Below, piece by piece: positions 9,048 to 17,412 of a stretch of DNA of 64,000 bases; the first letter of the stretch is position 1, and each line of letters begins with the position of its first letter. This DNA comes from Gynurincola endophyticus (GTDB lineage Bacteria > Bacteroidota > Bacteroidia > Chitinophagales > Chitinophagaceae): NCBI RefSeq assembly GCF_003991195.1, contig NZ_RCWL01000007.1, positions 172,812 through 236,811 of the forward strand. The letters are read 5' to 3'. The notes under the pieces are model-generated. The model was not told the origin of the DNA. It searched no databases and saw only the letters and a program-made list of their open reading frames with translations. The translations under genes and the position numbers were made by a program.

Positions 9048-9118
9048 ACGGGCATAGTTCAACGGTAGAATAGAGGTCTCCAAAACCTTCGATCTGGGTT
9101 CGAATCCTAGTGCCCGTG
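9048..9118 (+). tRNA. tRNA-Trp (anticodon CCA)
   Basis: 71 nt. Acceptor ACGGGCA/TGCCCGT, discriminator G, anticodon CCA in GAGGT-CTCCAAA-ACCTT. Position before secE is conserved in many bacteria. No independent promoter is seen in the 2-nt gap after the hairpin. Confidence 0.96.
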
Positions 9119-9145
9119 CTAACAAAACATAGGTAAAGTATTAAA

Positions 9146-9186
9146 GAATTAGCAGAATTTTCGTATTTTTGAAACTACGCTAATTC
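9146..9186 (+). promoter_or_regulatory. Inverted repeat and possible -7 element upstream of secE
   Basis: GAATTAGC 9146-9153 and GCTAATTC 9179-9186 form an 8-bp inverted repeat around TATTTTTG (9164-9171), which matches TAnnTTTG. A -33 element is not evident. It could be a secE promoter or an RNA hairpin in a tRNA-Trp/secE transcript. Confidence 0.4.
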
Positions 9187-9217
9187 TTTCTTTTTTTCCT
9201 AGAAAATACATTTTCAT

Positions 9218-9406
9218 ATGAGCAAAGTTGCCAACTATTTTAAGAATTCATGGCAAGAATTGACTGAGAAAGTAACCTGGCCTAACTGGAACCAATTACA
9301 ACAATCAACTGTAATTGTTCTTATCGGTACTATTATTATTACCTTATTGGTATGGGTGCTGGACTTAATTTCTCAAACTGTTCTTAATTTCATCTACTCC
9401 ATATAA
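9218..9406 (+). CDS. secE: Preprotein translocase subunit SecE
   Basis: A 62-residue single-membrane-span protein. The amphipathic cytoplasmic helix is followed by the conserved VTWPNWNQLQQST segment, then the transmembrane helix VIVLIGTIIITLLVWVLDLI. It clamps the two halves of SecY in the SecYEG channel. Length is typical of the minimal single-span form. It ends 6 nt before nusG, with which it is surely co-transcribed. Confidence 0.96.
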   Translation: MSKVANYFKNSWQELTEKVTWPNWNQLQQSTVIVLIGTIIITLLVWVLDLISQTVLNFIYSI

Positions 9407-9412
9407 TATAAA

Positions 9413-9979
9413 ATGGAAAATCAAACTAATCAACAGGAAACTAAATGGTATGTGTTGCGCGTGGTCAGTGGTAAAGAGCGCAAAGTGAAAGAGTATCTCG
9501 ATAAAGAGATTTCTCGTAGCGGTTGGAGTGACTATGTTAAACAAGTATTTCTCCCTGTAGAGAAAGTTTATAAAGTGCAGAATGGTAAGAAGGTAATGCG
9601 CGAGCGCAACTATTATCCGGGTTATGTAATGATTGAGGTAGTTGATGGAAAATTATCTGATGACATTAAAGATACCATCAGCGGTACTACTAACGTCATT
9701 CACTTCCTGGGTAAAGAAAATCCGATCGCTCTTCGTAAAGCCGAAGTAAATAAAATGCTCGGTAAGATCGACGAAATGACAGAAACTTCAGGTGTTACTA
9801 TGAGTGAACCATTTATCGTTGGTGAAACCATTAAGATTATTGAAGGCCCTTTCAACGATTTCAACGGTATTATCGAAGAAGTAAACGACGAAAAGAAAAA
9901 ATTGAAAGTAACAGTAAAAATCTTTGGTCGCTCAACACCGGTAGAACTGAACTACATGCAAGTAGAAAAAATCGTTTAA
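9413..9979 (+). CDS. nusG: Transcription termination/antitermination factor NusG
   Basis: A 188-residue protein with the N-terminal NGN domain (KWYVLRVVSGKERKVKEYL, then NYYPGYVMIEV) that binds the RNA polymerase clamp, and a C-terminal KOW domain (VGETIKIIEGPFNDFNGIIEEV) that contacts Rho or ribosomal protein S10. In most bacteria rplK follows immediately. Here a strong terminator follows and rplK is about 10.4 kb away. Confidence 0.98.
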   Translation: MENQTNQQETKWYVLRVVSGKERKVKEYLDKEISRSGWSDYVKQVFLPVEKVYKVQNGKKVMRERNYYPGYVMIEVVDGKLSDDIKDTISGTTNVIHFLGKENPIALRKAEVNKMLGKIDEMTETSGVTMSEPFIVGETIKIIEGPFNDFNGIIEEVNDEKKKLKVTVKIFGRSTPVELNYMQVEKIV

Positions 9980-9999
9980 CCGATTTCAAATATTTAAAA

Positions 10000-10027
10000 A
10001 GCCTAAGCATATCGCTTAGGCTTTTTT
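10000..10027 (+). terminator. Rho-independent terminator after nusG
   Basis: Perfect 9-bp stem AGCCTAAGC/GCTTAGGCT, 5-nt loop, then six T residues. Confidence 0.95.
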
Positions 10028-10107
10028 GTTGATGCTTTAGTTGTCTTTTCTGCTGCAACACTTCCACTGTTCATTTTTAATTATCCATTTTCAATTCTTC
10101 ATTTCTC

Positions 10108-10722
10108 TTAGTTTTCTTCTCTCAACTCATCTAAAATTTCTCTTAATTGTTTGGCATATTTCCCATAGTAGTACTTTGTCCACCCCAATATTGCCACTAT
10201 AAACAGTAAGCTGATCAGTAAAGTGCCAATAATTAAATAATACTTTGTGTTTTGTGAAAGTGAGGAAAAGCCTTTTCCTTCCTCCATTAAGCGGCTGTAT
10301 AAATAGGTGCCCAACCAGGTTAATACGAATGGTAGTAAGAGAAAACCAAATGAATGATAACGTTCTATATTGAGCCTGAACTCATAATATATTTCTGTTA
10401 AACTGTCCTTTGTATCCGCTGTATAGTGATTGATCTGCACATAAAAGTTTCGGAACAAATTGAAATAATATCCTGATATCACTACCAGCATTGCATAAGC
10501 AACATAATAGATCACATATAAAGAAGAATGAATATCATATAACTGTGGTACTAAACCTAAGAATAAAATTGCGAATAACTGTATATACCACTCATTTTTC
10601 ATTTTTCGTTTTAACGAGTCTAACGGGTGCTGTGCTTTTTTGAGCTGTTCTATTTTTGACGGCACCCGTACATCGTCTGTTTTTTCTGCATTCCACGCAG
10701 ATTTTAAGTTATCAAGATTCAT
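10108..10722 (-). CDS. Membrane protein, putative partner of the adjacent ECF sigma factor
   Basis: A 204-residue protein. A short cytoplasmic N-terminus (MNLDNLKSAWNAEK) and basic linker precede four predicted transmembrane segments (around residues 45-62, 68-88, 124-143, 163-182) and a charged C-terminal helix. Its start overlaps the end of the sigma factor gene by 11 nt, so the two are translationally coupled. That arrangement is typical of a membrane anti-sigma factor, but no recognised zinc-binding (ZAS) motif is visible, so the role is inferred from position only. Confidence 0.6.
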   Translation of the reverse strand: MNLDNLKSAWNAEKTDDVRVPSKIEQLKKAQHPLDSLKRKMKNEWYIQLFAILFLGLVPQLYDIHSSLYVIYYVAYAMLVVISGYYFNLFRNFYVQINHYTADTKDSLTEIYYEFRLNIERYHSFGFLLLPFVLTWLGTYLYSRLMEEGKGFSSLSQNTKYYLIIGTLLISLLFIVAILGWTKYYYGKYAKQLREILDELREEN

Positions 10723-11218
10723 AACCAGTTTTTTTTATAATGTTTTGTAATTTTTCTTTTGTTCTGTTCAACTTTACCCGGGCATTACCTTCACTGATAC
10801 CGAGCTGCAAACCGATGGTTTGATGAGAAAGTCCTTCCATATAGTAAAATATCAAAGCTTTTTCTACTGCGGTTAATTGATGAACTGCGCGGTAAAAAAT
10901 TTCAAGTTGACGGTCTTTTTCACCATCATAATTTTCGCTTTCGGGTTCTTTTACCTGATCGTAGGAGATTACATCATTTCTGCGTTTTTCTTTTTTGAAA
11001 AAAGAAATAGCAGTGTTGATCGCTACCCGGTACATCCAGGAAGAAAATTCGCTTTCTCCTTTGAAGTTGCCGAATGACTTCCATAGCTGGATAATAATTT
11101 CCTGATGTAAGTCTTCACGGTCTTCGGGTGTATCAATATACAGCTTTGCTACTTTGTGCAGAATGCCTTTGTGTGCTTCTACGAGTGTCAGAAATCTTTG
11201 TTCTGTTGAGTGTTCCAC
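10712..11218 (-). CDS. ECF-type RNA polymerase sigma factor
   Basis: Region 2 is visible as EDREDLHQEIIIQLWKSF...FSSWMYRVAINTAISFFKKEKR, and region 4 as LTAVEKALIFYYMEGLSHQTIGLQLGISEGNARVKLNR, a helix-turn-helix for the -35 element. No ATG lies between the upstream gene's end and region 2. The GTG at 11218 gives a 168-residue protein starting VEHSTEQRF and avoids overlap. An ATG at 11308 would overlap the TraB/GumN gene by 70 nt and adds unconserved residues. It ends in TGA, overlapping the membrane protein start. Confidence 0.88.
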   Translation of the reverse strand: MEHSTEQRFLTLVEAHKGILHKVAKLYIDTPEDREDLHQEIIIQLWKSFGNFKGESEFSSWMYRVAINTAISFFKKEKRRNDVISYDQVKEPESENYDGEKDRQLEIFYRAVHQLTAVEKALIFYYMEGLSHQTIGLQLGISEGNARVKLNRTKEKLQNIIKKTGYES

Positions 11219-11238
11219 TTCTTTATCAGCTATAATAA

Positions 11239-12111
11239 TTATTGTAAAACCGGTTTTACTGTATATCCCTGGGCTTGTAGTAATTGGATGACACCATCTG
11301 CTTCCCACAAGTGACCACTTCCTACTGCAAATAAAATACTTTCTTTTTGCATCATCCCAGGCATCATTTTTACCCAGTTTTCATTTCTTACAGATAACAT
11401 CCACTTTCTCTGTTCTGCATTCATAAAACGCTTGTCTTTTACCAGTTGATCTAATACCGTCAGGTTTTCTTCATTAAACGCTTTAATCATTTCTTTTGAT
11501 AATATTGCGTAGGTATCACCAGCTTTTAATTGTCTGATAGCTTCTTTGAGGTGATACGACCTGGCTAAAAAGTCTGACTGCTCATTCACCGTCTCCAGCC
11601 CACCTGTCTTTTTACCGCTTTTTAAAGCAGCGGTAATCAGCTCAGCTTCATATGCAACCACTTCAGCGGGTGCACATGGAATGGCTTTTCTGCCTAGCAA
11701 AGAAAACAACGCTTGTGGTGAATAGTTATCTATTTCTGCGAGAGAAGTACCGTATGTTTTTAGTACTTCTTCGAGGTCTATTGCTTCAGCTTGAGAGAGT
11801 TGTTCGCTTAATTTTTTATCGGCCATCATCATTTTTTGCATGGCTAAACCTTCTTCAGGGTTCAGGTAGTCAATTTCTGTTACAAGTTTTTGAACTTTGT
11901 TGATGGCTTGCAGCACTTTAGGATTCATTTTATAGTCGCTGGCACACATCATATGAAAAGTACCTAATAAATAAGAGGGCTGTACCAGGCCATTACCTGT
12001 AATTTCCCAAAGTAAAGAATTGGGAGCAGCTGCATGTTGTTTGTTTTGTGCTACACATACAGTCGTCAATGTGATTACCAATGCTACGGTAAAGGTGATG
12101 AATTGTTTCAT
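11239..12111 (-). CDS. TraB/GumN family protein, exported
   Basis: A 290-residue protein with an N-terminal signal peptide (FITFTVALVITLTTVCVAQ). The family hallmarks are YLLGTFHM near residue 50 and FAVGSGHLWEADGVIQLLQAQGYTV at the C-terminus (GxxH motifs). TraB/GumN proteins are related to Tiki-type metalloproteases; bacterial substrates are unknown. The first gene of a probable three-gene minus-strand operon with the ECF sigma factor and the membrane protein, suggesting an envelope-stress role (inference). Confidence 0.85.
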   Translation of the reverse strand: MKQFITFTVALVITLTTVCVAQNKQHAAAPNSLLWEITGNGLVQPSYLLGTFHMMCASDYKMNPKVLQAINKVQKLVTEIDYLNPEEGLAMQKMMMADKKLSEQLSQAEAIDLEEVLKTYGTSLAEIDNYSPQALFSLLGRKAIPCAPAEVVAYEAELITAALKSGKKTGGLETVNEQSDFLARSYHLKEAIRQLKAGDTYAILSKEMIKAFNEENLTVLDQLVKDKRFMNAEQRKWMLSVRNENWVKMMPGMMQKESILFAVGSGHLWEADGVIQLLQAQGYTVKPVLQ

Positions 12112-12411
12112 ATACTTATCTTATAAAAGTTTAAAATGTTGTATTTATAGAGTAAGTACAGGCAGGTATTCATTCGTTACAGATTTATTTATTTTTTTGA
12201 AAAAATAAATAAACATCAGTCTGACAGAAATTAAGAAGCTGAACGGACTGAGAAAATTACAAAGATAAAGACGGCAGGAGCGAAGCGGTCGTTCGCGATA
12301 ATTGAATGGATAATAATATAAAGTTAACAATGAGTACGGTTTTGTTAATACTGGCTTAACCTGCCGGTTCTAATTTTGCTGGCTGTTAGTTAATGTTCCA
12401 AAACTGTACGG
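12112..12411. other. Divergent intergenic region
   Basis: 300 nt between the TraB/GumN operon and the FecI-type operon. It must carry both promoters, but I see no convincing TTTG/TAnnTTTG pair on either strand and no RNA gene. Confidence 0.5.
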
Positions 12412-12954
12412 GTGAATATTGTTACAGCAATAAAAGAAGGCAACGAAAAGGCATTTTCTGATGTTTACAATACCTCTAAGGATAAACTGTATTTCTGGTT
12501 ACTGAAAAAAACAAGTTCTTCCTATTTAGCACAGGAATTGTTGCAGCAGACATTCTGTAAATTGTGGTTATCACGATCTTCATTAAATGAAGAATTGAGT
12601 GTAAATGTTCAATTGTTTCGTATAGCCCGATCATTAATGATTGACGAATTAAGGCGTCAGATACGCCTGAAAGAAAATATTTCCTTATTACCTCATTTAG
12701 AAGAATCTGACGATACTACCTGGCAAACCTATGCCGTGAGAGAACTTACTGCTAAATTAGATGTATCACTCCAACAAATGTCACCTGTAAGCAGGGATGT
12801 ATTTTTATTGAGCCGTAAGCATGGACTCACCTATCAGCAAATCTCAGAAAAGTTATCTATCTCTGTAAAAACAGTGGAATACCATATTTCAAAAGTATTA
12901 AGCGAATTGCGTAAAACGCTCCTGCTTTTATCTATCCTCTTTATTAATTATTAA
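12412..12954 (+). CDS. ECF sigma factor, FecI-like
   Basis: A 180-residue sigma factor starting with GTG (MNIVTAIKEGNEKAFSDVYN). Region 2: AFSDVYNTSKDKLYFWLLKK...AQELLQQTFCKLWLSR. Region 4: MSPVSRDVFLLSRKHGLTYQQISEKLSISVKTVEYHISKVL. The next gene is a FecR-type anti-sigma factor, followed by a SusC/SusD pair, the usual layout for trans-envelope sensing of glycan or metal uptake in Bacteroidota. It probably directs transcription of the SusC/SusD genes at 14138-18888. Confidence 0.92.
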   Translation: MNIVTAIKEGNEKAFSDVYNTSKDKLYFWLLKKTSSSYLAQELLQQTFCKLWLSRSSLNEELSVNVQLFRIARSLMIDELRRQIRLKENISLLPHLEESDDTTWQTYAVRELTAKLDVSLQQMSPVSRDVFLLSRKHGLTYQQISEKLSISVKTVEYHISKVLSELRKTLLLLSILFINY

Positions 12955-13017
12955 CAAATTGTTACTTACTAGGGTACTTCAGTTTTAGAACGAACTATTG
13001 ATATACAAGCTGAAGAA

Positions 13018-14091
13018 ATGAGTAATATAGACAAACTTGTTGCGGAGTTTTTGAAGGGAACCTGTTCTGCAGAACAAGCTGATTTATTAGCACAATATTT
13101 TTCCGAACATCCGGAAGAAGTTGAAAAATATTTTAGTGAAGCGGAGTGGAATAGTTTTCAACCGGAAACATTAATGCCGGTAAATGTTGCTGAAGAAGTA
13201 TGGCAGAATATCACCCAACATTTTCCTTCTGAACAAAAAAAGAAAAAACGTTTCTCTATGAAACAATTACTGGTAGCTGCCGGCCTGCTATTATTACCTG
13301 TGACTGGCTGGCTGTTTTATCAGTTGAATACTTCAGCCGTTACGCATGTGCAGAATGATCTCAGCATTGCAAAAATTAATGTAATTAATAATGGTGAATA
13401 TCTGAAACTGATAACGCTTTCTGACGGTTCAGTTGTAACACTGGAGAAAGGTGCTTCTATCAGTTATGATAGTGTATTTTCTTCAAGAGAAAGACGAGTT
13501 TTTCTAAATGAAGGAAGGGTGTTATTTGCAGTGGCAGGAAACCCCGAACATCCATTTGTTGTACAAACGAAAGATATTACCACAACAGCTCTCGGAACTG
13601 AATTTTATGTTGATCATAAAGTGAAAGAAGAGAAAATATTAGTACAGCTTTTAGAGGGTAAAGTGGCATTGAGAAGTGAAAATGAAAAAGTGATCATGAC
13701 GGAGATCTTATTAAAACCAGGGCAACAATGTTTTATTGATCAACGTACCATGGAAGCAACGCTCAGTAATTTTAAGGTAATTACTTTAAATACAGAAGAG
13801 CAAAAGAATACCCCCAAACACGCTAAAACAGCTGTTAAAAAAGTTACCCCGATTGCCTGGGATTATTACAAGAAACCTTTAGATCAGCTATTGGATGAAT
13901 TATCCGGGTATTATCAGTTTAATATAGAATATAATAAAGACATCATGCATCAGGTACATTTTACCGGTAACCTGATGAAAGCCGATTCGCTGCGTAAGAA
14001 CATCGCTATTGTTTGTATTGCCTCCGGATTAGAATTCGAATATTTAGAAGGAAAACTGATTATCAGAAAAAAGAAAGCCGAACAGGAATAA
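13018..14091 (+). CDS. FecR-family anti-sigma factor
   Basis: A 357-residue protein. The cytoplasmic sigma-binding N-terminus (residues 1-80) precedes one transmembrane segment (LLVAAGLLLLPVTGWLFY, about residues 84-103). The periplasmic FecR domain follows (ITLSDGSVVTLEKGASISY, FVVQTKDITTTALGTEFYVD), then a DUF4974/secretin-like tail (KPLDQLLDELSGYYQFNIEY). It should hold the upstream FecI-type sigma factor until signalled by the outer-membrane receptor. It lies 63 nt after the sigma gene and 46 nt before SusC. Confidence 0.93.
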   Translation: MSNIDKLVAEFLKGTCSAEQADLLAQYFSEHPEEVEKYFSEAEWNSFQPETLMPVNVAEEVWQNITQHFPSEQKKKKRFSMKQLLVAAGLLLLPVTGWLFYQLNTSAVTHVQNDLSIAKINVINNGEYLKLITLSDGSVVTLEKGASISYDSVFSSRERRVFLNEGRVLFAVAGNPEHPFVVQTKDITTTALGTEFYVDHKVKEEKILVQLLEGKVALRSENEKVIMTEILLKPGQQCFIDQRTMEATLSNFKVITLNTEEQKNTPKHAKTAVKKVTPIAWDYYKKPLDQLLDELSGYYQFNIEYNKDIMHQVHFTGNLMKADSLRKNIAIVCIASGLEFEYLEGKLIIRKKKAEQE

Positions 14092-14137
14092 TAGGTTGTA
14101 CATATAAGAGTAATACCAATTTATAAAATAAAACAAC

Positions 14138-17100
14138 ATGAATAAGTTATCAGGGTTGAAAAGAATGCATTGCCTGATGGTAATGTTATGTATGTCTTTT
14201 TCAATTGCTTTTGCACAACAGAATCCTGTTGTGAGAGGTACCGTGCTGAATGAAGACGGTGAGCCTCTTTACGGAGTAACCATTAGTATTAAAGAAAAGG
14301 GACAATCAAATTCACAACAGGTAATCACCAATACAAATGGTGTTTTTATTCTGGAGAATTTAAAACCGGAAGTGAAATATGACCTGGCATTTAGTTATGT
14401 TGGTTATGATACGTATCAACTGAATGGATTTGCTGCAAAACCGGGAGAAAACAATTCGCTGTTAATCAGAATGAAGGCGAATAATCAAGACATGGAAGAA
14501 GTGGTGGTTACCGCATTAGGAATCAAGCGTGAACAAAAGGCATTGGGTTTTGCCACTACTACTGTACAAGGTAAAGACCTGACAGAAGCAATGCCTCTGA
14601 ACTGGAGTGACGGATTAAAAGGTAAGGTAGCGGGTTTGAACCTGGTGCAGGCAGGGTCTGGACCTATTAACTCTACCAGAATCAATTTAAGAGGTGATCG
14701 TTCAATGGATATTGATAATAATGAAGCCTTGATTGTAGTAGACGGTGTGCCGATGATTAACTCACGCGGGAGAGGTGGATCCGGAACTGAAATGGCATAT
14801 GGGGCAGGCGTGTCAGGTGATAAAGATATTCCGATTGATTTTGGTAACGGACTTTCGGATATCAACCCTGACGATATTGAGTCAGTAACTGTATTAAAGG
14901 GCGCTGCCGCCACTGCGTTATATGGAAGCAGAGCTGGTAACGGAGCCTTAATCATTACCACTAAAAGCGGTAGTAAAAAGAAAGGAATCGGGGTTAGTAT
15001 TAATTCAAATGTTAGTATCAGTGATGTATTGAAATGGCCTGATTGGCAATATGAATACGGACAGGGTAATAATAATAGAAATGCAAATGGAGAGTTGTAT
15101 TATTCTTATGGATTATCACCGGATGGCGCTAATACAGGTTCAACATCGAGTGCGTTTGGCCCTAAATTTCAAGGACAGGAATATTTTCAATATGATCCGG
15201 AAACTGAAACACAGTCTACTGAGAGAAGGCCATGGGTGGCTTATAAAGATAATGTAAAAGGTTTCTGGCAAACCGGTACCAATGTGGTGAATAGTGTTGC
15301 TCTTGATGGCGGCGGTGAAAATTATTCGGCTCGGGCATCGGTTACGCATACAAAAAATGAATGGATTATGCCGAATACAGGTTTTGAAAGATTAGTGGCT
15401 TCTTTTAATAGCAGTACACAGCTTTCAAAGAATCTGAAAATTAATGCCAAAGTTACCTATACCAATAAAAGAAGTGATAACCTTCCCGGAACCGGTTACA
15501 ACAACCAATCAATTTCTTATTTTATGATTTTCCAGAATCCGAATGTAGATCTGGCCTGGTATGAACCCCGTTGGAAAAAAGGGAAGGAACAAATTGAACA
15601 GATACATCCTTTTAGTTCATATATCGAAAACCCTTATCTGATTGCGTATGAAATGACGAATAGCCTGAACAATAATAATGTTGACGGTAATTTACAGGCT
15701 ATCTATAACATCAGTAAAAAATTTGATGTGATGGTGCGTACCGGTTTGGCAATGCGTCAGGATCAGAGAGAACAAAGAAGACCATGGAACACTGCAAACT
15801 TTCCACAGGGATACTATAAAGAACAGGGCGTATTTTTCTTAGAGACGAATAATGATTTCTTATTATCATTTAATGATAAAATCGGGAAAGATATTAAAAT
15901 ACGTGCTTCGGTAGGAGGAAATCAACGTGCAGAAACTTATAAACAGAGTAATGCGGTAGTACGGGGATTATTATTGCCGGGTGTATATAAGTTATCGAAC
16001 GCTTCAAACCAGGCATTGGCTGAAAGAAATTTACTTGAACAGCAAAAAATGAACAGCTTGTTCGGATTGGTGAATTTTTCATGGAAAGATAAAATCTTTG
16101 TAGATGTAACAGGCCGTAATGACTGGTCTTCAACTTTACCGGCATCTTCAGCTTCTTATTTCTTCCCGTCTGTGAGTTCAAGTTTTATATTGAGTGATCT
16201 GATGACGTTGCCACAGGCAATCTCTTTTGCTAAAGTAAGATTATCATGGGCAAGAGTAGGTATCGATACAAAACCGTACAGAACGAGTAAATATTATGAT
16301 ATTTCACTTTTCCCGGGTTCTGCTGATGCACCGAACATTTTATACAATGCAGATCTGAAACCTGAAATGGTAGATTCATGGGAAGCAGGATTAAACTTCT
16401 CTTTATTGAATAACAGAATTAATGCAGATGTAAACTTCTATAATAACATTACTACCAATCAGGTAATTACTGTGCCTTTAGATATAACTACCGGCTATAG
16501 TTTTAAATATATCAATACCGGTAAAGTTCGTAACAGAGGTATTGAAGTAATGCTGAGCGGTACTCCTGTCAGAACGCAAAACTTTACCTGGACGGCAACT
16601 GCTACCTGGGCAAAGAATGAAAACGAAATATTAAGATTAAGTGATGATCTTGATGGTGATGAGCAACCTATAGCATCAAGTGGAAATGCTTCTATCATTG
16701 CCACGGTAGGCGGGTCAACCGGCGATATCTGGGGATTCGGTTTAGTAAGAAATGAAGAAGGAAAAGTAATCTTTGATGCCAATACCGGTATGGCTGTTCG
16801 CCCTGCTGATATCACAAAAATAGGTAATGCTTACGCTGACTGGAGAGCTGGTTTTGTAAATGAGTTCCGTTACAAACAATTTCGTTTGGCAGTTACACTT
16901 GACGGGCAATATGGTGGTATGATCTATTCACAAACACACCATAAAATGAGTGAACAGGGAAAACTGAAACATACATTAAAAGGCAGAGAAGAAGGGTTTG
17001 TTATCGGTGACGGAGTGGTATTGAATTCAGAAGGAAAATATGAAGTGAATACAAAACAGGTAGCAGTAAACTCATGGTACGGAGATTATTACAGAAGGGC

Positions 17101-17371
17101 AAATGTAGAAACAAATAGTTTTGATGCTTCTTATATCAAGTTACGCGAATTACGTTTTGAATATGCACTTCCTGCAAAGTTTGTAAACAGATTAAGATTG
17201 AACAGTGCCAGTGTTGCACTTTACGGCCGTGATCTGGCCGTGATATCAAACTTCCCGGTTTTTGATCCGGAAACAGCTTCTTTAAATGGAGCGAGTATTG
17301 TTCCCGGAGTAGAAATGGGGCAGATGCCTACTCCGCGTACAATGGGTATAAACATATCAGTGAAATTTTAA
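14138..17371 (+). CDS. SusC/RagA TonB-linked outer membrane transporter
   Basis: A 1077-residue TonB-dependent receptor. Signal peptide to about residue 26, then a carboxypeptidase-regulatory-like domain (VVRGTVLNEDGEPLYGVTISI, TNGVFILENL), the TonB-box region (EEVVVTALGIKREQK), the plug (NLRGDRS, IVVDGVPMIN, ALYGSRAGNGALIITTKSG) and a long beta-barrel ending TMGINISVKF. It imports a large ligand together with its SusD partner, which follows 41 nt later. Substrate not predictable: no glycoside hydrolase is adjacent. Despite the FecI/FecR genes upstream, no N-terminal STN domain is visible before the carboxypeptidase-like domain. Confidence 0.96.
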   Translation: MNKLSGLKRMHCLMVMLCMSFSIAFAQQNPVVRGTVLNEDGEPLYGVTISIKEKGQSNSQQVITNTNGVFILENLKPEVKYDLAFSYVGYDTYQLNGFAAKPGENNSLLIRMKANNQDMEEVVVTALGIKREQKALGFATTTVQGKDLTEAMPLNWSDGLKGKVAGLNLVQAGSGPINSTRINLRGDRSMDIDNNEALIVVDGVPMINSRGRGGSGTEMAYGAGVSGDKDIPIDFGNGLSDINPDDIESVTVLKGAAATALYGSRAGNGALIITTKSGSKKKGIGVSINSNVSISDVLKWPDWQYEYGQGNNNRNANGELYYSYGLSPDGANTGSTSSAFGPKFQGQEYFQYDPETETQSTERRPWVAYKDNVKGFWQTGTNVVNSVALDGGGENYSARASVTHTKNEWIMPNTGFERLVASFNSSTQLSKNLKINAKVTYTNKRSDNLPGTGYNNQSISYFMIFQNPNVDLAWYEPRWKKGKEQIEQIHPFSSYIENPYLIAYEMTNSLNNNNVDGNLQAIYNISKKFDVMVRTGLAMRQDQREQRRPWNTANFPQGYYKEQGVFFLETNNDFLLSFNDKIGKDIKIRASVGGNQRAETYKQSNAVVRGLLLPGVYKLSNASNQALAERNLLEQQKMNSLFGLVNFSWKDKIFVDVTGRNDWSSTLPASSASYFFPSVSSSFILSDLMTLPQAISFAKVRLSWARVGIDTKPYRTSKYYDISLFPGSADAPNILYNADLKPEMVDSWEAGLNFSLLNNRINADVNFYNNITTNQVITVPLDITTGYSFKYINTGKVRNRGIEVMLSGTPVRTQNFTWTATATWAKNENEILRLSDDLDGDEQPIASSGNASIIATVGGSTGDIWGFGLVRNEEGKVIFDANTGMAVRPADITKIGNAYADWRAGFVNEFRYKQFRLAVTLDGQYGGMIYSQTHHKMSEQGKLKHTLKGREEGFVIGDGVVLNSEGKYEVNTKQVAVNSWYGDYYRRANVETNSFDASYIKLRELRFEYALPAKFVNRLRLNSASVALYGRDLAVISNFPVFDPETASLNGASIVPGVEMGQMPTPRTMGINISVKF

Positions 17372-17412
17372 AGACAACGAATTAATTAGTCAATCATACA
17401 AACACTCACGTT

